The notes: generated from the sequence alone by a model not told the origin. A stretch of DNA of 64,000 nt from Arion vulgaris (GCA_020796225.1 CM036762.1:13194414-13258413); one strand, 5' to 3'; counted from the stretch's first letter, positions 22,076-34,945 are shown. Numbers and translations: made by a program.

Positions 22076-22799
22076 GTTTGACATAAAAATTGTGGAAAAA
22101 AATGGAAAAAGGTTTTATTTTTAATACAGATTATAAAAAATTTTTATAGAAAAATGCGGCTAAGAACAGGGATGATACATCAGATTGTTTGACATAAGGG
22201 GCGAAAAGGCTTTTTGTTTTGTTCTTTAAATATTGGACAACATCATTTGAAATTTACAGAAGATACAAAAGAACAATACCATTTTTTTAAAAATCGGAAG
22301 AAAAACTGAACTACGATACACTGACTTTAATTTAATTCAAAAAAAAAAAGGGTTGGGTTATTAGGAAGAAAAAAAAAAGCGAAAAAAAAATATTTACCCA
22401 ATGTGGAAAAACAAAATAATGACAACAGATAAAAAAATGAAAAAAGATATTTTTATCCGGAAAAAAAAAATGGTGTTTAAATATTGGTTTTCCTTTACAA
22501 AATAAAAGGGGTAAAAAATTTAAAGAAAAAAATAGGTTTAAAAAAAATTTTTACAATAAAAACATATGGAAAAAAACTAAAAAAATATCAAAATACTAAA
22601 AAATATTTCCGGGGCCCGTTTGGGTGTGAATCTGGAATTTAATAAAGGGGGGAAAAACATATATTTTTTAATATAATTTAACAAAAGGGTCCTTTATATC
22701 TTGGAAGAAATAGAACAAATATATTTTCCAAAAATAACTAAAATAAAGAAAATTTTAATTTACAAAAAAAAAGAAAACGAATTTTTGGGGACATACCCA
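22076..22799. other. AT-rich, homopolymer-laden sequence, no gene
   Basis: Mostly A and T runs; no coding or repeat family recognised. Confidence 0.4.
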
Positions 22800-22985
22800 A
22801 AAAAATGAAGGGGCGGGAAAAAATCAGGAAGGGGTAACCGGAAGAGGAAGACCCGGGAAGATGAATTAAGATGTGCCCAAGGTTTAACAGGCGGTAAAGC
22901 GAAATCTGGCCTGGAGAGAAAATTTGGAGGACTGTTGGGGGGAAAAGTTCTGCCCGGGAAAAACTGTTATTTTAATGAATTTATA
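22800..22985 (+). pseudogene. LINE reverse-transcriptase C-terminal tail (noisy)
   Basis: Combining frames, the plus strand gives GNRKRGRPGK, then GLTGGKAKSGLERKF, GLLG and KVLPGK. This parallels the tail at 2,073-2,324 (RRGRPRR, DVTDGL, EREKFRRTVGVAKFCSGQ). It ends with a stop and an AT-rich tail. Confidence 0.6.
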
Positions 22986-23755
22986 AAAATAAAAAATTTT
23001 TATTATTTTTGATTTCGGGCCCCATGGCCCCCAAAGGACACCGCAGCTGTATGGTAACTATCTATCAATATTTAACTGTCTGTAAAATTTTCACAATTTT
23101 AAAAACACATATGAAAGGTGTTCTTTTGCCTGAGATATTAGTGTTTAAAAAGAGTTTGGGATAAATGACTTTTTTAAAAAGGGTAATTATGATGGCTTAA
23201 ATCAATCAAAAAACAATCAATCAATATTTTCCCAAAAGAAAAAATAGCAAAAACTTTAATCAAAACCCGGTATTTTCCTTTCTTTGGTTTTCCCCAAAAA
23301 ATAGATTGACCTAGGAAATTTTTTTGCCCAAAAACAAAATACGATAAAACACTTTAATTATATAATGACGCTGATTAAGGGGATTTTTCAATAACCGTTT
23401 TTCCCGCTATCATTGAAGAACCCTTTTATTCCAAGCCGACTAAAAATTGTCTGAAAGATTATTGATTATTAAAAATTTCTTTGTTTTGTAGAAACCATGG
23501 TCGATCTCCCTAAAGGGGTCATCTGCAGTCCGAACCCGGCCCCGAATTCCCGATGTTTTTTTAAAGATGGTAAAATATTTTGAGATTAAATTTTTTATTT
23601 TGTTAATTTTTTGCCTGAAAGCGGCTTTCAGCCTGCTCTTTATCGATTTTAAAAAAAAGATTTTTTTAGTTCTTTTGAAACCGGACCCCCTTTTTTTATC
23701 TCCGATAGGAAGAATCGCCCTCCCCTACACTGGATCAGGGACTCGGGAAAATATC
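22986..23755. other. 770 bp without recognisable gene
   Basis: A short CAATCAATCAA-type run near 23,200-23,225 could be a SINE 3' end like that of family A, but no body is recognisable. Confidence 0.35.
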
Positions 23756-23759
23756 CGAT

Positions 23760-26700
23760 GGCCAAACCGGGGCTTTGGCCCAAGAAGGGCAGCAACCTGT
23801 CCCCGGAATCTTTTACAAACGAGACCCCAAAACGCCCAAGACATTTTTTTATACAAAACCCAATAACCTGTACGCTACGGGAAATCTTTATATCGAAGGG
23901 CGCTAACCTGTCCCGGACTCTTTTATGAAGCGAGGGAACCTGTCGCCAGACATCTTTATATCAAAGGGGGCTCCTCCCGGACATCTTTATAGGGGAAAGA
24001 GCCCCAACCCCCTCCGGGCATTTTATATCGAAGGGGCGCTAACCGCACCCTACAGAGACTTTTATATCAGGGGCAGTTAACCGCGCTCGGGAACATTTTA
24101 TATCAAAGGGGCCAACCGCGCCGGACATCTTTATATCAGGGGAGCACCCCCAATTTCCCCGGACATTTTATATCGAGGGGGGTAAAGCGCTACAGGCTTT
24201 TTATATCAAAAGCGGCAGTAAGCGCACAGGACATCTTTATATGAACCAGCCCTGTACCCAATTTTATATCGAAAGGGGTTGAACCTGTCGCTCAGGCTTT
24301 TATATCAAACGACAGCTAACCGCCCCGGGGCATCTTGGGGCCCGAGCAGCCCCTTGACGCACAGACATTTTTAATCAAGCGAAGCAACCTGCCCCTGAGA
24401 CATCTTTTATCAAAGCGGCGCAACCTTCGCACAGGACATTTTAAAAGGGGGGAGTTAACCTGTGCCGGGGCATCTTTTTCAAAGGAGCGACACATGCCCA
24501 AAAACATTTTTTTAAAGGGGAGTAACGCGCAAGGCCCTTTTTTTATCAGGGACCCCCAAACCCTGACGCACGGGGCCCCTTTTATATCGAGGAAGAAGGG
24601 GTCGGAAATCTTTATTCAGAAGGGCAGAAACCCGCATGAATTTTTAATCAGGCGGCGCTAACCTGGGTGGACATCTTTATTCAAGGGGGAAACCGTACGG
24701 GGGCTCTTTATATCAGAGCGGGGCCCTTTTGGGGAACCCTTTATATCGGCGGCCAACCCTTACCTCGAGACATTTTATACCAGAAGGGCAAACCGCCCCC
24801 GGGGACTCTTTATATCAGGCGGCGGCTAACCTGCCCTAAGGACATCTTTAATAAAGGCGGCAGCAAACCCTCACGTACAGACTCTTTATATCAAAAAGGG
24901 GCCTAACGTCGCTCAGACTTTTATATCAGCGGGCACCCCGGCTACAGGACATCTTTATATCAAAGCAGCCCCCCTGCCACAGGACATCTTTAATCAAAGC
25001 GGCACCCCTTTGCCGCTAAGACCCTTTATATCAGGGGGGGCAACCTTCCCCCGGAAACCAATATGGAAGCGGGCAGCAAACGCGCTGGACACCTTTTTTT
25101 CAAAAAGGACGGTTCTGCGAGGACTTTTTATTCAAAAGCGAGCGCAACCTGACGCACGAACCCCTTTTATATCGGGGCAGTTAACGGCAAAAGGAATTTT
25201 TAAATTCAGGAGCAGCTAACTTGTACCTCGGGAAATTTTATATCGGGGCGGGCCAACCTGACGCTACGGACATTTTTTTCAGGCGAGCCCCCAACGCCGC
25301 ACAGACACTTTTAAAAGCGGCGGCAACGCCCGCTCGAGACATCTTTATATCAAAAGCGAGAAAAACCTGCCAGAACATTTTTATATCAAAAGGAGGCCAA
25401 CCCTGTACCGAATTTTCTTTATATCAAGGGCGTTAACCCCCCGCCGAGACATTTTAATAAAAGGGCAGAAACCCTCCTACGGGACATTTTTATATCAGGG
25501 GCGGTTAACCGCGCTCAGAACTTTTTTCGAAGGGGCCCCCCAAGCTACAAAACCCTTTATATCAGGCGAGCAGCAAACGGCGCTACAGAACCCCTTTTAT
25601 ATCAAAAGCGAGACAACCTTTCGCAAGGGGACTTTTATCAAAAGGGGTTAAACCGGTTTCAGGACATTTATATCAGAGGAAGTTCCTGTACGCAAAGGGA
25701 AAATTTTATATCAGAGCGGCAGTAACCTGGGCCGGAATCTTTATATCAAAGGGGAGCGCTAACCGCCTCAGGACATTTTATACGGGGCGACGGTTAACCC
25801 GCCTACAGAGCTTTTTTTCAAGCGAGCGAACCCCGACGCTAGAGACATTTTTATTCAGAAGGGGCTTTTGACGTCAGAAATCTTTTTTAAAAAGGCGACG
25901 CAACTCGCAAAAACCCTTTTATATCGAAGGGGCTACGCCGCCCCAATTTTTACAATTCGAAGCCAGCAACCTGTACCTGGGGCACCTATTCAAAAGGGGG
26001 AAAACCGTACGTCAAGGGGACCCTTTATTCGAACGGCAAACCCCCGCGCCGGGAATCTTTATATCGGGCGGCAGCCCCGACGCTCAGGACACATATCAGA
26101 GGAAGGGCTAACCCCCCCACGGGACATTTTTATATCAGCGAGCAGTTAACCGCCCCCGAGACATCTTTATATCAGGCGGCAGAACCACGCTGCGGACTCT
26201 TTTTTAAAAAACGGAGAACCGCGCTCAGGAATTTTTTCAGAAGGGGGGACCAACCCGTACGTCAGGCACTTTATCGGCGGCGTTCCTGCGCTCAGGACAT
26301 TTTATATCAAGGAAAAGGCAAAATTTGGTTTACAGAGACTTTTTTATTCAGAACGGCAGTTAACCTGTCGCTGAAAACATCTTTATTCGAACCCCTTTAA
26401 CCGCTCGGAATTTTTATTCAGAAGCGAGAGCAACTTGCCTACAGGAATCTTTATATCAAAAGGGGCAGCAAACCCTTACGCTACGAGACATTTTTAATCA
26501 AAAGGGCAGCCCGGCTACAGGACATCTTTTTTCCCAAAAGGAAAACAGCAACGACGCTACAGAATCTTTATATCGAAGCGACAGCAAACCGCCCTCAGGA
26601 CATCTTTATATCAAAAAGCGAGGCAACTTGTACGCTAAGACATCTTTATATAAAAACGACCCTTGAACGAGACATCTTTATATCGAGCGGCATTTAAACC

Positions 26701-28790
26701 TTACGCACGGACATCTTTAATCGAAGGAGCAGCTAACCGCCCTACAGGCATCTTTATATCAAAAACGGGCAGTTAACCTGTCGCCAAAATTTTTTATATC
26801 AGGCGAGCGCAACCCGGGGGCAAGGCATCTTTATATCAAGCGACAGTTAATTTTTCCTACAGAACATCTTATATCAACGAGCGTACTTGTACCTCAAACT
26901 CTTTATACAAACGGCCTCCCCCGGGAGCATTTTTATAAAGCGACGTTAACCTGGCCATTCCTTATATCAAAGGGGGGGTTTAAACCCCCTTTACGGAACA
27001 TTTTATATCAAACGGGCTAACCCCACAGAACTTTTTTATATCAGGGGGGGCCCGGGCCCACAGGCATTTTATTCAGGGGGTTAACCTTTGCGGCATCTTT
27101 TAGGGGGCCAATTGCAGGCCCGAGACCCCTTTTAACCCAAAGGGGAGCAAACTTCGCGGTAGGGAATTTATATCGAAAGGGGGCCAACCTGTAGCCGGGG
27201 ACATTTTATTAAAAAGCGAAGTTAAACCGGGGTGGAGACCCCTTTATATCGAAGCAAAGGTTAACCTGCGCTCAGAATCTTTATTCAGAGGACCCAACCC
27301 TGTACGCTCAGACTTTTATTCAAAAAGACACAACCCTTTACCTGAACTCTTTATTCGCGGAGTTAATTTCCCCGGACATTTTAAAAGGCGGGGCAACCGG
27401 GCCGTAGAGAATTTTTTATATCAAAAGCGAGCGCTAACCTGTTCGCTAAGGGGCATTTTTATATCAAAAGGAGCGCAACCTGCCCACGGACATCTTTATA
27501 TCAAGGGAGTTCCTGACGCCGGGAACTTTTTATTCAGAACGGCAGCCGGCGTACAGAACATTTTAATCGAATCGAGCTTTAAACCTGCCCCAGGCATTTT
27601 TATATCAAAGCGACTAACCCCCAAGGAACTTTATTCAGAGCGGCAGCAACGCCTCAGGACTCTTTATACAAACCGCCCCACCTCGAGACATCTTTAACAA
27701 GCGACAGCTTTGCGCCAAGACATTTTATTCAAAAGGGGCCCCTAACTTGGTAAGGACATTTTTAATTCAAGGAAGAAAACCGACGCCGGGGACATTTTTA
27801 TATCAAAAGCAGAAAGCCAGGGTACAAATCTTTATATAAAAACGGGAGAAATGGTTTCGGACATCATATCAGGGGGGGTTTAAACCTGCCCAGGACATTT
27901 TATATAAAGGGGGGCCCAACCCGACCCCAAGACATTTTATACAGGGAGCGTTAACCTGTGCTCAGGACATCTTTATTTTTCAGGGAGGCAACCCCCCGGG
28001 ACTTTTTAATTCAAGGGGAGTTCAGCGCAAGGACATCTTTATATCGAAGCGAGCGCTAACTTGCGCTACAGGAATTTTATTCAAAACGGGCTCCGCCACA
28101 AAAATTTTTTATATCAAAAGGAAAAGGGAACCTCGCTGAGAACCTTTATTCAGAGCGGGGGTTAACCGCGCTAAAATTTTTATATCAGACGGGCCCCTGT
28201 ACGCCAGGACATTTTTTATATCAAAGCGGAGTTAACCGTCGCTGGACATCTTTATATAAAGGGGAAAGGCTAACGCCACAGGACATTTATATCAAAAGGA
28301 GCCCCCAACCGGGCGCTACAGGGACATTTTTTTTCAAAGGGACGGTTAACCTGCGCCAGACATTTTTAAGGGGGGGTTAACCTCGCTACAAATCTTTATA
28401 TCAGGGAGCGCAAACCCGGCGCACGGACCCTTTATATCAAAACCCGGGTTAAAACCCTTCCCCCAAGGCTTTTTATTCAAAAGGGCGAACCCCCGGGCAC
28501 GGGTTTCTTTTTGGGGAAGGCAACAACCCGGTACAGGAACCTTTTATGAAGCGGGGTTAACCGACCTACAGGACATCTTTATATCAAAAGGGGCAGCAAC
28601 CCCGTACAGAGACATTTTTATATCAGGGGAGCAAACCCTGTACGCCCCAGAGACATCTTTATATCAAAGGGAGAGCCTTAGGGGCCCCCAAAGGCATTTT
28701 TATATCAGAATCGACGCAACCTGCCCCGGGACATTTTTATATCAAGGAGCAGTTAACCTGCTACAGGACATCTTTTTTCAGAAACGCGGT
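23760..28790. repeat. Satellite array, ~43-bp unit, roughly 115-125 copies
   Basis: The idealised unit runs GACATCTTTATATCA, then AAAGCGGCAGCTAACC, then TGTACGCTACAG. The landmarks ATCTTTATATC, AGC/GGCAG, TTAACC and GTACGCTACAG recur about every 40 bp for 5 kb, with many deletions. The first units (23,760-23,900) and last unit (28,770-28,790) are divergent. There are no unique spacers, and the open frames through it are artefacts. Confidence 0.93.
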
Positions 28791-28849
28791 ATTGTTCTGA
28801 AATCATATTCTCTAATTATGGGCATTTTACCGATTGGTCTATTTCAAGT

Positions 28850-29010
28850 TTCCCCAAAACTTTTGGGTCCACCCCATTTTTTCACAAAAATTTGAACCCC
28901 CCCCCCATTACAACAGTTTGCCCCAACCCCACATATATATATATATATTTTGTTTCTTTTTTATTTTGACATGAAAATTGATATATATTTCTTCAATAGT
29001 CAATTGTCAA
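28850..29010. repeat. Inverted counterpart of the 21,840-22,075 segment
   Basis: The reverse complement contains CAATTTTCATGTCAAAATA and then TATATGTGGGGTTGGGGC, matching TTTTCATGTCAAAGAG and TATATGGGGAGGG at 21,855-21,895. It begins about 60 bp behind the 43-bp satellite. Related pieces (TCAAATGATTATATACATGA) recur at 29,007 and 29,928, and in variant form near 29,585. Confidence 0.55.
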
Positions 29011-29635
29011 ATGATTATATACATGAAATAGAAAATTGTTTAAAAATGACGTAGATGGGCAAAAGATAAATTAAAATGAAAAATTACTTTTTTAGTGATT
29101 TTAAATAAAAATCAAAAAAAAAACTCCCAAAATGTTTTGAACCCCCCTTTTCCCCCTGAAACCCCCAAGGGGTTTTAAACCACTGGAAAACTGGTTAATA
29201 TACATTGCGGGGATTATGTTTTTCTCTGAACACCTACGTTTTTCGAAAAGACAGACGACAGCGGAATAAAACACAGGCAGACAGAATCGAGTTCAAATTT
29301 AAAAAAAAAAGAAAATAAACAGAATTGAAGAAGAAAAAGAAATTTGAATAGATGGCCAAAGTAAATATTTTTTCATCTTTTTTAAAGTAAATAAGATAAA
29401 GGGATGAACAATAGCCCATGTTTCCCCAAACTATTTCGGCCCCCCGCCCACTTTCAGAACAAAGCTTTTAACCCCTCCCCCCTTTTATAGCACTTAACGC
29501 CCTCCTCCCCCCCCCCCAACCCCTCAACGTTATTCTCTCTTTGACAAAAAAATTGATATATTTGTGTTATACTGGTCAATTTTCAAATGATTATTTTGTA
29601 AAAAATTGATATTTTTCGTCATACAAGTCATTTCC
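29011..29635. other. AT-rich spacer with C-runs, no gene
   Basis: Contains repeated fragments of the neighbouring repeat (TCAATTTTCAAATGATTAT near 29,577) and C-rich stretches (29,455-29,525). No gene. Confidence 0.45.
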
Positions 29636-29870
29636 CTGTAGCGTAGTTGTTAGTGAATCCCGCGGGCTGGTGGTCGGGGTTCAGCCCCCGCAATGCGCGT
29701 GGAATTTTCCCGCCCCGACGGTTCAGGTCGCCCCACCCAACGGGGTACCAGACATCCCGGGGGAAAGAAAAAGGGGGCCGGCGTGATGCGCCACATCACC
29801 CATTTCCCGACGGTAAAGAAAAATAAGGCCTAACCTTTTTGGCCTTAAAAAAAGGTATAAAGGGTTTCCC
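29636..29870 (+). repeat. SINE family D, complete with tRNA-like head
   Basis: Box A-like TAGCGTAGTTGTTAGTGA (29,639-29,656) and box B-like GGGGTTCAGCCCC (29,677-29,689) form the tRNA-derived head. The body ends with GGCCGGCGTGATG, CCACATCACCC and AAAATAAGGCCTAA, shared with 11,430-11,620 and 37,340-37,485. It is the only copy here with the head intact. Confidence 0.75.
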
Positions 29871-30855
29871 TTTTTTTTTATATATTTGAATGAAAATTAA
29901 AATTTTTTTTGTCATCATAGTCAATTTTCAAATGATTATATACATGAAATAGAAAATTGACTTTGCTGAATCGTGCATGATAATTAAAAAATGAAATTAA
30001 ATTTTTAAGGTTTTAGAAAGGGGTTATTTTTTGTTTTTTTAATTTAAAAATTTGTAAACCATTTTAAAGATTTGACTTAGAAGGTAAAATAGTTTTTTAA
30101 AATGGAAGGGCCCATAGAAACTTTAAAAAATAAACCCAAAATAAACCCCAAGGTCGTTAATGAATGTAAATGAATTTTTTTTTCCTCAAGGTGGTTGTAT
30201 TATCTAAATATTACACATGTTTTGGGATATATTAAATTTTAAAATTTTTTATAAATTTTTTAAAATGCCCTCAAAAATTCGGCAAACGGGCTTTTTTTTT
30301 GGGGTGTTTGCAAAAATTTTTAAAATAAATATTTAAAATATCTAAAACATGGTTTTGTTTTAAATGTCACTAAGAGGAAAAACAAATTTTTATATTCATT
30401 AGATTAAAAATTGAAATGTTGTGTTTGAATTTATTTTTTCTTGAGCGTTGACATTTTTTTGAAACTAAACTTACCTTTTTTTAATATAATATTAAAACTG
30501 TTATAAAAATTTTCATTTACAAAAAAAAAAATGTTCAAACCGGACCCCCCTCCTTTTAAATATTTTCAATCGAAAAATAAAAAAAAATTTTTTGGTTAAT
30601 AGATTTAATTTTTCTTATTTGGACCATGACTTTTAACACCTGAACACCCAAAATTCTTCTAAACCCCACTTCCCCCCCCAAAGAACTTCAAACGGGGAAT
30701 CCCCCCAAAATTGTTTGAACAAGAAAGAAATTAGTTTGCCCGATGGAAAATTTGGCACATGGGAAATCTTGATATGATAGTCGCAGAAAAAAACAAGGCC
30801 CCGGGAAAAATATATTGACTTGGGAAGACATTGCTTTTTTAAAAGTTTGGGTTGG
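29871..30855. other. AT-rich sequence, no gene
   Basis: Another copy of CAAATGATTATATACATGAA at 29,927; otherwise homopolymer-rich and unrecognised. Confidence 0.4.
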
Positions 30856-30965
30856 TATTTTGGATAAGTGGTAAAGACTTCTTTCTGAATGGCGGGGGAT
30901 CGAATCCATATGTGTCGTTTGATTCGGGTTTTTTTGGGGTTTTTTATGGAAACGGGATTTTTAAA
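30856..30965 (+). repeat. tRNA-like SINE head
   Basis: TTGGATAAGTGGTAAAGAC (box A-like, 30,860-30,878) and GGGGGATCGAATCC (box B, 30,894-30,907) are correctly ordered but about 30 bp apart. No partner copy was recognised, so the body length is undetermined. Confidence 0.45.
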
Positions 30966-32075
30966 GGAAGGGTTTAATGGTTCGTATTTTTTAAAAAACT
31001 GTCATAGATTGGGGCCCTTTTTTGAGGGGGACCGAGCCAAGAAGTGCTACTGAAAGTGATAATCGGGTTTTTGCAAAACAAAATTTTTTGTTTTTTTCTT
31101 CTTTGGCCTTTTGATCATTTTTATGGAATATAAGAGTTTGTCAAGAACGGTGGTCCTTGCGCCCCCGTTAAACCCTCGGTGTGGGAAAAAGCATCCGGCG
31201 TTTCAAACGGCAGGGGAAAAATTAAGGCGCTTTTTTTTATAAAAAAAGTTTTTTTCCCCTTTCTTCTCCAATCCATTTCCCACGCGTCAGGTAAGAAGAA
31301 GGATTTGTAAAACAGTTGGCCTCAAAATAGTATTTTTGTCCCCCTTTTTTTCCCTGATTATTTTTTGCGGGTGGGCCTTTGCTTTTATCCATTGTTCAGC
31401 AACATTCCCTTTTTGGGGGCATGTTTAAACGCTTTTTGGGGGAACCATTTAATTTTTGTTTTTTGGTGAAAGCAAAGTGATGTTTACCTATTTTCTAGTT
31501 TCATTTTTAATCTGTCCTTCTTTTACCCCGCATTCTTGGAAACATTTCATTTCTGTCTTACTAGTTTTTTATTATTTAAACACGTCGTTGGGCCCCTAAA
31601 GGATAATGTGAGGAAAAAATTGGGAAAAATAAACTCATGTATGGTATGGAGTAGCGATATCAGAACCGACGTACCCTTTTTTGGCGTTCCCCCCTATGGT
31701 CGGCGGTCTGGATGGATTTGACTGATTTTGCGTAAAGGGTTTTTCCTTTTGTTTCCCCATATGGGGTGCCTTCTCCCTATTAGAGGTGGACTACACTGTA
31801 AAAGACACTGAAATGCTGCTAAAAAAATGCATATTGTTCAAAAAGAAAGAACTTAGTAAAATTATCAAAAAAGGGCGTAAAAACGAACTTTATCTTTTTT
31901 TACAATTATGGCCCAGGGGATTATTAAAAGATTTAAGGGATTACTAACTTTTCAGATCTTGGAATATTCATGGTCCAGGAGTAAAAAAAACTACGGATTA
32001 AAACGTTAAAGTGGGTTTTAAAAAAATTAAAAAAGATATAAAATTTTTTCAAACGCCCTTTATCCAAAGATATTT
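30966..32075. other. 1.1 kb without recognisable gene
   Basis: Homopolymer-rich; an open frame at 31,536-31,721 has no motif. Confidence 0.4.
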
Positions 32076-32079
32076 TTTA

Positions 32080-32238
32080 TCAAGAAAGTATATATAGTTT
32101 ATCAAAAAAGTATATATAGTTTATCAAAAAAGTATATATATTTATAAACAAATATATATAGTTTATCAAAGAAAAATTTTTACAACAAAGTATAAAATTT
32201 TTATCGAAAAGATATATGATCACAAAAAATATATAGTA
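32080..32238. repeat. AT-rich minisatellite, ~22-23 bp unit, about 7 copies
   Basis: The unit GTTTATCAAAAAAGTATATA (plus TA) repeats with indels. Confidence 0.85.
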
Positions 32239-32289
32239 AATGAAAAAATGTTGTCATTTGTTACCCCAGAATTACAAACACAGCCCGCG

Positions 32290-33090
32290 AAATTTTCCCT
32301 TTGACCAAGTTTTTTCGATCAGAAATTTTGGGTATTGGAATGTAGGGTCTGACGTATCTGTGACGGGTGTAAAATCGTGTTTTCGATCAGAAATTTTGGT
32401 CAGTTATGAATGTATGGTCTGAATCTGTGATGTCTGGTGTATAGAAAACATCGTTTTTTCTGATCAAAATTTTGGGTCATTGGGAATGTATGGCCCGATT
32501 TTCCCGGATCCTGATGGCTCGGTTGTTCTGATCAGTAAATTTTGGTCAGTTAAAAATGGGGTTGGTATCTCGATTTGGGGATAGAAGATCTTTTTTTTCC
32601 CTGATCGTAAATTTTTTTAAAATGAGGGTCTGACTGTTCTGGATGTCTGGGATAAAATCTTGTTCTGATCAGAAATTTTTAAATTAGAATGTATGGTCTC
32701 TTATCTCTGATATCTGGGATAAAAACATCGTGTTGTTCTGCAGTAAATTTGGGGTCAGTTGGGAATGTAGTTGACTGTATCTGATATCTGGTGATGAACA
32801 CTTTGTTTGATCGGGTTTTTGGGTGTTAAAATTATGGTCTGACTTTTCTGTGATGTCTGGATAGAAGCATCGGTTGTTCGATCGTAAATGGGGGGTCAAG
32901 GGGAATTATGGTCGGCTGTATCTCTGATATCGGGGATAGAAGCATCGTGTTGTTCTGATGTAAAGGGGGCATTAGGAATGTAGGGTCGCTGTTGTGATGT
33001 CTGGTGATAGAAGATCGTTGTTCTGATCAGAAATGGGGGTCAGGGGGAATGTAGGGTCGACTGTATTTTGATATCTGGGTATGAAATCTG
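32290..33090. repeat. Satellite, ~80-bp unit, about 10 copies
   Basis: Each unit carries TTCTGATCAGAAATTTTGG, TCAGTTAGGAATGTATGG, TCTGACTGTATCTCTGATG and TCTGGTGATAGAAGCATCG in this order. Shortened copies reflect indels. The array ends directly at a SINE family C fragment. Confidence 0.9.
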
Positions 33091-33094
33091 CTTT

Positions 33095-33295
33095 CCCTTT
33101 TTTTTTTCCCCTTTGCTTGTTTTTTGACCCAAAACCCAGCTTTCAGCCTTCGGCCAAACCGGGACATCAACCCCTTGGGTTCGGTGAAACGAACACCTAC
33201 ATCTAAGAACCTGTGACTTTTCACAGCCCAAAAATTGACCCCATTCCGGCTTGTCCCCGTCGCCCAACGCGCTACGCACGCTGGGCGGGGGCGGG
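33095..33295 (-). repeat. SINE family C, copy 1
   Basis: The minus strand has box A-like GTAGCGCGTTGGGCGAC (complement of about 33,264-33,280) and box B-like GGGGTTGATGTCCCGG (complement of about 33,161-33,176), followed by GCCGAAGGCTGAAAGC. The box B and downstream block recur at 55,995-56,060. Confidence 0.6.
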
Positions 33296-34365
33296 TGACC
33301 CTTTTCCCTTGATAAAGATTTTTTGATTAAAACGTCGCGATCTGTTTGTATTTTGTAAATACTTCTTATTTCGGTGTTGTCTAAAGATCAAAAAAAGCCC
33401 CAAAAAAAACAACGGGATTCTTGGTGTAGGGACTGTGCAAAAACTATTTTTTTTGGCTGAAAATAAACCCTCCAATTCCCAAAAAAAAATTCAATGAAAA
33501 GAGCGAAAACGTATGTCACTAGTTTAATAAAAATTTCCGCCTTGGGTTTTATTTTTTTTGATCATTATCTTGGTTTTTCGAACGCGTTTTTTAAAAACCC
33601 AATGTTTTTTCAAACTGTGTTACTGCAACGTTAAAAAGATGGGCTTGAAATTTAATTAAAATCTGGTTACTGCAGACGTTTGGCGGGTTGAGACAAGTTT
33701 TTAAACCTTTTGAAAAATTACTTCAAATCACTGGTTATTGAGATGTTCGACGGGATGAAGAAAAAAATCTTTTCCAAACCCTACCCAGATTATTAAAAAT
33801 TTTTGGTTTTGGGATTTTTAAAAGGGTGGAGATAAGGTTTTCCATCCGAAGGATTCAGTTTTAGTGACGACAATGAAAAAATGTAATGATTTTAAAAACC
33901 TTAATGTTAAAAAAAGTTAAAAAATTTTTGAAAAACGGGGAAAGAGCGATGATTTTTTATTTCTTTTCAAGTCAAAAAATCTGGTTCTTGAAACACCATA
34001 AAAATATTGTTTTTTATCCACCTCATACAAGCGTGACAGTTTGTGCTAAAAATCTTTTTTCGGGCCCCCAAAAAACCCGGTTATCTTAATCTGACATATG
34101 CGAAAAGGTTTTTGGGTCAAACAACGAAAAAAAAAGGTTGAATACATTTAATATAAATATTGTCGTGTCCGGAAAAAAAAAATCGTGATTAACAATTAAA
34201 ATGGGGAAAGAAATTAAAAATTTAAAGGGCAAACTAGTAATGTATAAAAAGAAATATGAGATATATTTAGCATCGGGATTTAAAGAATTTTTTCCCGCCC
34301 AGACCGATGAAAAACTTGTAAAATTTATTCGTGGGAAAATTTTTCCCCGTAATGTTTTTTAAACA
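33296..34365. other. 1.1 kb without recognisable gene
   Basis: 33,610-33,850 has loosely repeated CTGGTTACTGCAGACGTT-like blocks, too divergent to call. Otherwise homopolymer-rich. Confidence 0.35.
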
Positions 34366-34524
34366 ATCTTCAGCACCATTTGGGCTCTGGTCTTTGGATT
34401 GTCCAGTTTTCCACGTTACGGTTCCTCCGTTCTGAGCCCTTTGTGTTTTTGCGGGGTAACAGTACATCAACTTCGCCGCCTCTTTGAAAGCGTGGCAAAA
34501 AAAATTTTTATTCTTTTCACCCCC
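34366..34524 (+). repeat. Interspersed repeat F, copy 1 (noisy)
   Basis: Same order of blocks as 63,124-63,312: TTCAGCACCA, GGGCTCTGGT against GAGCTCTGGT, TCCGTTCTG, GTGTTTTTGCGG, CGCCTCTT, GCGTGG and TTCTTTTCACCCC. Confidence 0.7.
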
Positions 34525-34857
34525 CTTTAAAGTCCCCCGGGGGTAAAAAATTAAAGAAGGAATTAAATGGGGGGAAAAGGGTCAGAATGAAGAAACGCTC
34601 TATGAAACCATGAAACATATTTCTGAATGGAAAGTGAATATTTTGAAAAAATTGAAAGAGGCCCACGATTCTTGGAGGGAAAATTCTTATCCCCATGAAT
34701 AATAAAGATAGGGGAAAACAATACACTATTTTGTTTATTTTTTCTATTTCAGTTTATGTCTGTTTCCCCTTCAATCCGTACTTTTAAAATGGGACAAAAA
34801 AGTTTTTGTTTTGGGGTTTAATTGTTTTTTTACATTTTTTAAAATTTTTAAAAAAGT
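34525..34857. other. Spacer, no gene
   Basis: No feature recognised in this 330-bp interval. Confidence 0.35.
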
Positions 34858-34945
34858 TAAAAATATATATATATATATATTTATATTATATATATATATA
34901 TATTATATATATATAATATGTATTATATATATAAAAAATTTTGAC
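34858..34945. repeat. (TA)n microsatellite
   Basis: Nearly pure alternating TA for about 85 bp. Confidence 0.9.

Noticed and set aside
23490..23560. tRNA-like box B (GTCCGAACCCGG)
   Set aside because: Weak match in noisy sequence with no box A at the right distance on either strand.
24316..26149. Arg/Pro-rich open frames within the 43-bp satellite
   Set aside because: They follow the repeat period and vanish with indels; no protein feature.
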